Source: Oscillospiraceae bacterium (lineage in GTDB: Bacteria; Bacillota; Clostridia; Oscillospirales; Acutalibacteraceae). From it: a DNA stretch of 17,113 nt. Under the pieces are notes generated by a model. It searched no databases. It worked only from the letters and a program-made list of their open reading frames with translations, and had not been told where the DNA came from. How positions within the stretch are numbered: the first letter of the stretch is position 1; each line of letters opens with the position of its first letter. Position numbers and translations under genes: made by a program. Shown in pieces: positions 6,675-12,598 of this stretch. The stretch lies in contig JAISWM010000028.1 in assembly GCA_031270785.1 (NCBI GenBank), positions 1-17,113 of the forward strand, written 5' to 3'.

Positions 6675-7223
6675 ATGAAAAAATTTATATGTTATTTATT
6701 AACGATACTGGCAGTGTGCACCTTTAGTTTTTATAATGCGGCATGTGCCGATAGCGCGGATTTAGATATATTAACCCTTGAAGAACAAACGCTTACCGAA
6801 ACAATGCTTCCAAAAGGAATAAAAAAGAAAGTAAATGTAATGCGTTTTGTATATACGTATGGGGGAGATTTTTCTAAAAGTAATTATAACTATAAAACAG
6901 TAAGGGAAGAAGTTACTTTTTTTGATACTAATAATCACAACAGGGTTATAGCCGTAGTGTGCATGGAATCTCATTTTAGATATAATACAAAGTTAAATGA
7001 GGCTAAATGTTTGAGTACGTCTCATTGTCAGGCATGCAACAACAGCGAATTTGAACTGACAGTTTTTGCAAGGAGTAAAAATTTATCTTATGAATTGGGA
7101 GAAAGTTTTGATTCTGTAACATTAACAAAAAAAGGTATGTTTCCAAAACAAATAGATAAATCTGATACTGCATTCAAATGTGACGCCCCCGGAAATGTGG
7201 TCCACAGAATATACTCAATATAA
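6675..7223 (+). CDS. Secreted Cys-containing protein of unknown function, second gene of a pair
   Basis: The 182-residue protein has a signal peptide (MKKFICYLLTILAVCTF, then YNAACA; cleavage likely after A25). The Cys before the cleavage site lacks a lipobox, so it is probably a soluble secreted protein. The mature part has several Cys, including the cluster CLSTSHCQAC. A strand-like stretch (NNHNRVIAVVCMESHFRYNT, then EAKCLS) resembles the pattern of small secreted clostridial Ig-like proteins, in which a strand ending in FxYN is followed by AKCxSxS. That likeness is from memory and weak. It is co-expressed with the gene at 6030. The two could form a disulfide-stabilised secreted complex or be paralogues. 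Confidence 0.8.
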   Translation: MKKFICYLLTILAVCTFSFYNAACADSADLDILTLEEQTLTETMLPKGIKKKVNVMRFVYTYGGDFSKSNYNYKTVREEVTFFDTNNHNRVIAVVCMESHFRYNTKLNEAKCLSTSHCQACNNSEFELTVFARSKNLSYELGESFDSVTLTKKGMFPKQIDKSDTAFKCDAPGNVVHRIYSI

Positions 7224-7585
7224 CCTGCTACACTTTAAAAAATCTAGGTTGTTGGTCCAAATTAATTGGTAATATTTTTCTCATTTACCGCCCATGGCGG
7301 GGTAAAGAACAAAAAATGCCACTTTTTTAAAAAGATTTTTACTATATCAACAAATTTGGGTGATGGGTCAAATTAGTTGATAATATCTTCCCCCCCGCCG
7401 TTGGCGGGGGGGAAAAGAAGGGATTTCAATTATTTTGAGATATAACAACCAATTCGAGCCACAACTTTTATGCACTCTTTCCTCCGCGAACTCGCGGGGA
7501 AAGAGTTACAAGAGTTTATAGTTTTTAAATTAAATCACTATATCAACCAATTTTTACTATAAATATATTTTTTCTCTTATATTTA
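7224..7585. repeat. Intergenic repeats before hprK: two family C elements and a further hairpin
   Basis: Nothing coding is seen. The block holds a hairpin near 7285-7306 (TTTACCGCC, loop CAT) followed by a family A arm ending ACTATA. A family C copy follows (GGGTCAAATTAGTTGATAAT, then a perfect 12-bp stem at 7388-7414 with loop GTT, then GGATTTCAATTATTTTGAGA). Last is an ACTCTTTCC...GGAAAGAGT hairpin near 7474-7508, with the tail TTTTTAAATTAAATCACTAT that recurs near 14908-14932 and 15185-15206. Confidence 0.8.
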
Positions 7586-7594
7586 TGGTATAAT
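7586..7594 (+). promoter_or_regulatory. Extended -10 promoter of hprK
   Basis: TGG directly before TATAAT (7589-7594) forms an extended -10 element; the -35 region is only T-rich. Transcription would start near 7601, about 29 nt before the chosen ATG. Confidence 0.6.
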
Positions 7595-7629
7595 ACGTTT
7601 TAATTTACTTGTGGTGGTGGCTGATTATA

Positions 7630-8592
7630 ATGTCTGGTTTATCAATAAAATTAAGCGATATACTAAGAGAATTCACTTTCGAAGAAATATTTATGCCAAA
7701 AGATCCTTTTGAAATAAAAATATCTAATAAAAATATAAATCGAATGGGCCTTGAAATGATAGGATCATTGGAGTTTTTTAATCCTGAAAGAATACTTATT
7801 ATGGGGCAAAGCGAAAGTTCATATATTTCCACTTTAAGTTCTGAAGAAATTTGCAAATCCATGGATGCGCTTTTTTCGCTCAATCCACCTGTGCTAATCA
7901 CGACAAGAGGGATTACCCCCGTCGGTGAAATTCTTGATATGGCAAAAAAACATTCAATATCTATTGTTTGCTCAACAGAACCAACATCGGATATAATATC
8001 TGAGTTGGTGGAATTTTTAAACATACAATTAGCCCCTAGGGTCACTCGTCCGGGAGGCCTTTTGAACGTTCACGGTGAGGGGTTATTGCTGGTGGGGGAA
8101 AGCGGGGTTGGAAAGTCAGAAACAGCTGTTGAACTTTTAAAACGCGGCCATAAATTAATATCGGACGACCTGGTAGAAATAAGAAAAATATCTAAAACTT
8201 CCTTAATAGGCTCCGCACCTGAAAATATAAGACATTTTATAGAAGTCAGAGGAATAGGTATTATTAATGCCAGAAGAATATTCGGAATAGGTGCCGTTAA
8301 ACTTTCTGAAAAAATCGATATGGTTGTAAACTTAGAAGTATGGAAAAATGACAAAATGTATAATAGAATGGGTACGACTATGCAATATATTGAAATATTA
8401 GGCATAAAAGTACCGTATATTACCATTCCGGTCAGAACAGGAAGAAATTTGGCGGTTATAATAGAGGTTGCAGCTATGAATAACAGGCAAAGAAAAATGG
8501 GTTATAACGCCGCAAGAGAACTTTTTATAACTCTTGGTATGAAATATCCCGGGCCAAGTCCGGAAATGGAAGAATGTGTTTGGGATATTTAG
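7630..8592 (+). CDS. hprK: HPr kinase/phosphorylase
   Basis: This bifunctional enzyme phosphorylates Ser46 of HPr and removes the phosphate again, which sets carbon catabolite control in Firmicutes. With the ATG at 7630 the protein has 320 residues, the normal length. An upstream in-frame TTG at 7609 would add seven odd residues (MWWWLII), and the GGTGGTGG before 7630 can serve as a weak ribosome binding site. Visible motifs: Walker A GESGVGKS (156-163), SDD (178-180), the family signature IEVRGIGIINARRIFG (204-219), R246 in YNRMG, and the C-terminal PVRTGRNLAVIIE. The segment before the P-loop reads TRPGGLLNVHGEG where most members have LHGVLVDVYG, so the conserved His aligns with Pro141. 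It stands alone between repeat blocks; no HPr gene is in the window. Confidence 0.95.
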   Translation: MSGLSIKLSDILREFTFEEIFMPKDPFEIKISNKNINRMGLEMIGSLEFFNPERILIMGQSESSYISTLSSEEICKSMDALFSLNPPVLITTRGITPVGEILDMAKKHSISIVCSTEPTSDIISELVEFLNIQLAPRVTRPGGLLNVHGEGLLLVGESGVGKSETAVELLKRGHKLISDDLVEIRKISKTSLIGSAPENIRHFIEVRGIGIINARRIFGIGAVKLSEKIDMVVNLEVWKNDKMYNRMGTTMQYIEILGIKVPYITIPVRTGRNLAVIIEVAAMNNRQRKMGYNAARELFITLGMKYPGPSPEMEECVWDI

Positions 8593-8827
8593 AACCTGTA
8601 TTCAAAGAACCCTAGCGCTTATTTTTTCGGTGGTGGTTCAAATCAGTTGATAATATTTTTCTCCCGCCGAAGGCGGGTGGAAGCAAAAAACGTCACTGTT
8701 TGAGGATGTGGGTCAAATTGCTTGATAATATCTTCCCCCCCCCCGCCTATGGCGGGGAGAAAAGAATGGATTTCAATTATTTTGAGGCATAACCTACTTT
8801 CCGAGTATTTTTGTTTTGAGTTTCGTC
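8593..8827. repeat. Two repeat copies with C-rich hairpins downstream of hprK
   Basis: A partial family C copy (AAATCAGTTGATAATATT with a hairpin near 8662-8684) leads into a short family A arm. It is followed by a full family C copy with a hairpin near 8733-8764 (loop TAT) and its right arm GGATTTCAATTATTTTGAGG. No gene is seen. Confidence 0.75.
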
Positions 8828-8833
8828 TATAAT
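8828..8833 (+). promoter_or_regulatory. Probable -10 box of the double-glycine repeat-protein gene
   Basis: TATAAT lies 42 nt before the chosen ATG (8875). No good -35 box stands at the right distance, so this is tentative. A start near 8840 would place AAAAGGAA in the leader and favours 8875 over 8854 as the start codon. Confidence 0.4.
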
Positions 8834-8874
8834 CTTGACCCAGCCCCTAAAAAATGGAAAAGGAAATGGCAATT

Positions 8875-10266
8875 ATGGATAAAATTTTAAAAGCTCTCTC
8901 GATCATTATGGAAAATCCTGATCTACAGCAAGAATTAGCTGAAAAGAAAACAACAGAAGATGCGTATAATTATTGTATGTCTATTTCCGGTGGATATACA
9001 ATCGATGAGTTTGAAAATTTTTTATATGAATTCTTTAAAGTAGTCGATAACATACCGGAAGAACAACTTGAAAAAATTTCCGGAGGTATAAAAATTAACA
9101 ATAAAGCCATTTCTACAATGTTGGCCGCAATGACTATGGTTTCTCCTCTAGCTGGAGCCGCAGGCGGAAAATCAAACGAACAACCATCATATATTCAAAA
9201 AATTAAAGATGTAGCCAAAAAACCTCCGGTAGTAACGGCCATAGGCAGCAGTGCCGGAATGGGTGCATTTTTACTGGCAATTGCGAAAATATATGGCCAC
9301 CAAACACCACAACAACCACCACTACTACCGTGTCTCTCGGGTATTAGTGAACAGTTTTCTAGAAAACCGCGAATTGTCCTGCAAATTGTAGATTTATTTA
9401 AGCAAACAGGATTCGGAAATGAAAGTGTTGAGAGGATACAAAAATTGTGTGCGGATAACCCGGTACCGGCTGATGTGAGCTTTTTTGACCAAATTAAAAC
9501 TTTTTTAAATGTGTCAAATTTTATACCGCCAACTACCGAATTGCAAGAATTTCATTTTTACCGTGATTTTGAAAAAATAACTAGCAATGACTTCATACAA
9601 ACAGACACATCTGACATAACTAAACTACGTAATTTAAATATATGGTATTTGAGGGAATCAGATACTAAGGCTTATGATGGTTTAAGATTTACCAGTGAAC
9701 AAAAAGCTGTAATTGTAAGATATTGCCAAGCTTATTGGCTACACAAAAAAAAAATCTGCGGAACATTAGTACTCCCGCCTAGATCACAACCACAACCACA
9801 ACCACAACAACCACAACCACAACCACCACTACTACCGTGTCTCTCGGGTATTAGTGAACCGTTTTCTAAAAACCCGCGAATTGTCCCGCAAATTGTAGAT
9901 TTATTTAAGCAAACAGGATTCGGAAATGAAAGTGTTAAGAGGATACAAGAATTGTATGCGGATAACCCGGCACCGGCTGATGTGAGCTTTTTTGACCAAA
10001 TTAAAACTTGTTCAAATGTGCTAAATTTTACATCGCCAACCGACAAATTGCAAGGATTTCATTTTTACCGTGGTCCTGAAAAAATAACCGACAATGAGTT
10101 CATACAAACAAACACATCTGACATAGCTAAACTATGTAATTTAAAGATATGTTATTGGACAACATCAAACACTAGTGAAATGTGGTTAGGATTTACCAAT
10201 GAACAAAAAGCTATAATTGTAAGATATTGCCAAGCTTATTGGTTACATAAAAAAGGAATACACTGA
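8875..10266 (+). CDS. Large Nif11-like double-glycine leader protein with two tandem C-terminal repeats
   Basis: The 463-residue protein starts with a 71-residue leader ending IPEEQLEKISGG, close to the LEKISGG end of the genes at 1661 and 2352. A linker with two hydrophobic stretches (about 79-97 and 118-138) follows. Two copies of an unrecognised domain of about 144 residues come next (148-291 and 317-460), each beginning PPLLPCLSGISE and ending VRYCQAYWLHKK. They are joined by a QPQPQP linker. Each copy keeps DLFKQTGFGNESV, ADVSFFDQIKT, FHFYR and EKIT, with some Cys positions variable. The ATG at 8875 is chosen because AAAAGGAA precedes it and other leaders here start M-D or M-N-D; the in-frame ATG at 8854 has no ribosome binding site. 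If the leader works as in its family, nearly 400 residues would be exported after cleavage at GG, far larger than a typical bacteriocin. Confidence 0.85.
   Translation: MDKILKALSIIMENPDLQQELAEKKTTEDAYNYCMSISGGYTIDEFENFLYEFFKVVDNIPEEQLEKISGGIKINNKAISTMLAAMTMVSPLAGAAGGKSNEQPSYIQKIKDVAKKPPVVTAIGSSAGMGAFLLAIAKIYGHQTPQQPPLLPCLSGISEQFSRKPRIVLQIVDLFKQTGFGNESVERIQKLCADNPVPADVSFFDQIKTFLNVSNFIPPTTELQEFHFYRDFEKITSNDFIQTDTSDITKLRNLNIWYLRESDTKAYDGLRFTSEQKAVIVRYCQAYWLHKKKICGTLVLPPRSQPQPQPQQPQPQPPLLPCLSGISEPFSKNPRIVPQIVDLFKQTGFGNESVKRIQELYADNPAPADVSFFDQIKTCSNVLNFTSPTDKLQGFHFYRGPEKITDNEFIQTNTSDIAKLCNLKICYWTTSNTSEMWLGFTNEQKAIIVRYCQAYWLHKKGIH
9316..10254 (+). repeat. Intragenic tandem duplication with an ACAACC microsatellite linker
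   Basis: The DNA of 9316-9747 recurs at 9823-10254 with scattered substitutions and a small indel near the C-terminal part of each copy. The copies are joined by a run of ACAACC-type hexamers (about 9786-9822) encoding Gln-Pro pairs. A short CCACAACAACC stretch (9308-9318) before copy 1 is probably its remnant, which would place unequal crossing-over at the hexamer tract. Confidence 0.85.
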
Positions 10267-10465
10267 ACATTAGTATTCCCCCCCCGCCTACGGCGCGAAA
10301 GTGATTTAAAGATTAAAAATATCGGTTTGTACACGTTATTTTTTCCGCCGGGTGGGTGAAAAACAAAAATGCCGCTGTTTTAAAAGGTTTTTACTATACT
10401 TTAAAATTAAGTATTCAGATCTTTAAATAAATACAGGTTCTTAAAAATGGGAGATGTTTTTTTAA
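10267..10465. repeat. Short repeat-bearing gap before the PHP gene
   Basis: A half-decayed C-rich hairpin near 10277-10300 and a family A arm with a broken hairpin (near 10343-10362, ending TTTTTACTATAC at about 10399). No gene is seen. GGGAG (10449-10453) is the ribosome binding site for the next gene. Confidence 0.65.
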
Positions 10466-11194
10466 ATGAAATTAATAGCCGATACTCATTGCCATACTAT
10501 CGCGTCAACTCATGCTTACAGTACGGCATATGAAAATATAAAAGAAGCCGAAAATATGGGTTTGAAGTTTATAGCTCTAACTGATCATTCGGGTGATATG
10601 CCCGGTTCCCCCGGGCCGTGGTATTTTGAAAATATCAGAATTATGCCTAAAGAGGTAGACGGCGTAGGGGTACTAAAGGGGATAGAAACAAATATATTAA
10701 ACGCAAAAGGTGAAATAGATTTGCCAACTGATCTTACAGTTCCACTTGATTGGGTTATTGCTTCAATACATGAACCCGTGTTTTTTGGAATGCATGATGA
10801 AGAAGTCTGTACGGAACTTTGGCTAAATATTGCGAAAAATCCTTTGGTAAACGTTATAGGGCACAGCGGGTTGACAGATTTTAAATATGATTATGAAAAA
10901 GTAATACCTATATTTGGAGAAAACGGAAAACTGATGGAAATTAACAATAGTTCTTTTATCGTAAGAGAAGGGTCTGCTCCTAATTGCAAAGAAATAGCGT
11001 TATTATGTAAAAAATACGGCGTTCCTGTTGTTATAAATTCTGACTCGCATTTTTGCAAACAAATTGGCCGTTTTGATAATGCCATAGCTTTACTTAAAGA
11101 AATAGATTTTCCTGAAAGCCTTGTTATAAATGCCAATCTGGAAAGTTTTAGATCTTATTTAGAAAAATATACCAATTATTATAAATATAGCTAA
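10466..11194 (+). CDS. PHP-domain phosphatase, YcdX family
   Basis: The 242-residue protein is full length for the family. All nine metal ligands of the YcdX trinuclear zinc site can be placed: H8 and H10 (DTHCHT), H16, H41 (TDH), E74 (GIETN), H102 (IHEP), H133 (IGHSG), and D193 and H195 (NSDSH). Family members are metal-dependent phosphoesterases whose physiological substrate is poorly defined. The protein is cytoplasmic with no signal peptide. Start: GGGAG about 12 nt upstream, a little long but the only candidate. In many Clostridia a PHP gene sits close to hprK; here they are separated by the repeat-protein gene, which looks inserted between them. Confidence 0.9.
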   Translation: MKLIADTHCHTIASTHAYSTAYENIKEAENMGLKFIALTDHSGDMPGSPGPWYFENIRIMPKEVDGVGVLKGIETNILNAKGEIDLPTDLTVPLDWVIASIHEPVFFGMHDEEVCTELWLNIAKNPLVNVIGHSGLTDFKYDYEKVIPIFGENGKLMEINNSSFIVREGSAPNCKEIALLCKKYGVPVVINSDSHFCKQIGRFDNAIALLKEIDFPESLVINANLESFRSYLEKYTNYYKYS

Positions 11195-11371
11195 CGCCTT
11201 TGAAAAATGTCTGGTTTTTTACTACTTTCTCTCGGTTATGTCTCAAAATGGTTGATAATATCTTTTGCCCCCCGCCGAAAGCGGGGGGAACAAAAAAGGT
11301 TTTTATGGTGATTTAACTAAAAAAATCTAAAAAAATCATTGACCCCGCCCATTTGTGGGGTCAATAGCTTA
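11195..11371. repeat. Convergent intergenic gap with two hairpins
   Basis: It lies between the plus-strand PHP gene and a minus-strand gene. A family C copy with a C-rich hairpin lies near 11266-11289. A GACCCCGCCC...GTGGGGTC hairpin near 11340-11363 is preceded by a mirrored AAATCTAAAAAAATC arm. Neither hairpin has a U-tract in the right place on the plus strand. Confidence 0.65.
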
Positions 11372-12043
11372 CTATTTGAATTTATATTTTTTTGCCATTA
11401 ATTCATCTGTCCATTTTTCTCGCTTATCTTTAAAATAAGTCGATTCTCCAATTATTTTGTGAGCGAACTTTTTCATTTCTTTCTTAGCTTCATCTGCGGT
11501 CTTCTTTCCTTTTTTCACTTCACTTAGCAGAGCTTTATAATTTTCCCCCATCTTCTTAAGTAATGCGATTTTTTCTAATTTAGCCTTTATAAGAACGCCT
11601 TTTTGATGTCTTGCATCAGCTGATTCTTTCGCTGCAATGTTCCTTTTGAGAGTAAACTCTACCGATTTTTTTATTCCCCCTATAAAATCGTTATGGTCTT
11701 TAAGCCAATCTATATTTCCTTGGATTTCCTTTTTTTCTTCATCATTGTCAGCTTCTTCATATTTTTTATTCATTATGCCCATGTAAGGTTTAAAATTACT
11801 TAAATCATTCTCCATGCACTTTCTTAGAGTTTTAGCAGGAACAGCCCCAAATATGTCTTCATACATTTCATTTTCGGTTGTTGAGGAACTTGCCGACCCC
11901 AAAGTAGCTTTCCCATTAATCTCTGCTGCGCTGCTAAACTCAGTAACATAATACACGCTGCTAGCCAACTCCGTTGCTTTCTTCCGCATTTTTTTATAAT
12001 CTTTTTGGGTTGAAAAATCCAATTTATCCCAGCTTTTCGCCAT
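11372..12043 (-). CDS. Lys-rich helical protein of unknown function
   Basis: This 223-residue protein is not recognised. It is rich in Lys, Glu and Ala and looks almost wholly alpha-helical, probably coiled-coil in the second half (for example KAKLEKIALLKKMGENYKAL and KKGKKTADEAKKEMKKF). It has no signal peptide, no membrane segment and a single Cys. The start is firm: GGAGG stands 8 nt before the ATG, and a promoter (12092-12119, complement) lies about 50 nt upstream. It is a single-gene transcript. An N-terminal WDKLDFSTQKDYKKMRKKA segment and a basic tail (MAKKYKFK) could suit nucleic acid or membrane-surface binding, but nothing specific supports that. Its neighbours are a double-glycine peptide gene and a tandem-AAA ATPase on the same strand upstream. 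Confidence 0.75.
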   Translation of the reverse strand: MAKSWDKLDFSTQKDYKKMRKKATELASSVYYVTEFSSAAEINGKATLGSASSSTTENEMYEDIFGAVPAKTLRKCMENDLSNFKPYMGIMNKKYEEADNDEEKKEIQGNIDWLKDHNDFIGGIKKSVEFTLKRNIAAKESADARHQKGVLIKAKLEKIALLKKMGENYKALLSEVKKGKKTADEAKKEMKKFAHKIIGESTYFKDKREKWTDELMAKKYKFK

Positions 12044-12091
12044 ATATCATTCCTCCATGTTTGTTGATTTTTATAAACCAATCTATGTACA

Positions 12092-12119
12092 ATTATAATA
12101 TGTTTTTTGAAATAAGCAA
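12092..12119 (-). promoter_or_regulatory. Promoter of the Lys-rich helical protein gene
   Basis: On the complement, TTGCTT (12114-12119), a 16-nt spacer and TATAAT (12092-12097). Confidence 0.6.
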
Positions 12120-12139
12120 GCATATTTTGTGATTTTTAT

Positions 12140-12290
12140 ACTTTTAAGATAGATTTCGTACTATAGTAACCTAACTTAAAAAAGGGCTGTGGGTCAAAAT
12201 AGTTTAAATTCTTTCTTTCTCCCTCTGCCGTCGGCGGGGGGAGAGTGACAAAAAATTAGGCATTTTTCAAAGGTGTTAGCTATGACAAAA
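12140..12290. repeat. Family C repeat with C-rich hairpin
   Basis: CTATAGTAACC (near 12161) and GGGTCAAAATAGTTTAAATT lead to a hairpin near 12216-12243 (TCTCCCTCTGCC, loop GTC). The arm CATTTTTCAAAGGTGTTAGC follows, whose reverse complement matches arms near 2166-2197 and 11187-11215. It separates the peptide gene at 12298 from the gene at 11372. Confidence 0.7.
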
Positions 12291-12297
12291 AACGTAT

Positions 12298-12492
12298 TTA
12301 TTCTCCACCGCTAATTGCTTCTCCTAAGGCTTCTTCAGCGGAAAGGTAATCTTTTTCACGTAAACGTCTTTTATATCCGCCGCGGTGACGCTGTACATTA
12401 AATATTCTCAGTGTTCTTATTTTCACACCACCGGTTATAGCTTCAAGTTCTTCATCTTCAGACGCGCTTAATTTTTTATATTTGTTATCCAT
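12298..12492 (-). CDS. Short double-glycine leader peptide with a basic core (64 aa)
   Basis: The leader is only 22 residues and ends SASEDEELEAITGG, the classic bacteriocin or peptide-pheromone processing pattern. The 42-residue core is strongly basic at first (VKIRTLRIFNVQRHRGGYKR) and turns acidic at the end (LSAEEALGEAISGGE), repeating an EAISGG signature two residues from the C-terminus. The ATG at 12492 is chosen because GGGGGA precedes it by 6 nt; the longer in-frame versions start upstream of or on this ribosome binding site. It has its own promoter (12525-12552) and starts 106 bp after the tandem-AAA ATPase gene on the same strand. Candidate roles are an exported antimicrobial or signalling peptide, or a RiPP precursor. 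No modification gene is adjacent. Confidence 0.75.
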   Translation of the reverse strand: MDNKYKKLSASEDEELEAITGGVKIRTLRIFNVQRHRGGYKRRLREKDYLSAEEALGEAISGGE

Positions 12493-12524
12493 AATCATTC
12501 CCCCAAAAAATATTTGATATTTAA

Positions 12525-12552
12525 ATAATATCATATTCCGGGAAATAGTCAA
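12525..12552 (-). promoter_or_regulatory. Promoter of the short double-glycine peptide gene
   Basis: On the complement, TTGACT (12547-12552), a 16-nt spacer and TATTAT (12525-12530). It has the same -35 box as the two genes at 1661 and 2352. Confidence 0.6.
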
Positions 12553-12598
12553 TAGATTTATATAAATATGCAGATATTTTATGTAAAAAATAATAAAA

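Noticed and set aside
6675..7223. Lipoprotein
   Set aside because: The Cys near the signal-peptide end is preceded by YNAA, which is not a lipobox.
7388..7414. Rho-independent terminator
   Set aside because: A strong stem, but followed by AAAAG and not a U-tract, and the same is true on the other strand. The same holds for the other C-rich hairpins.
9732..10046. Minus-strand ORF with a Gly-Cys-Gly-Cys run
   Set aside because: The run is the antisense of the ACAACC hexamer linker inside the repeat protein.
12299..12552. Longer start giving an 84-residue peptide
   Set aside because: The extra N-terminal residues span the promoter -10 box and the GGGGGA ribosome binding site, so the start at 12492 is better.
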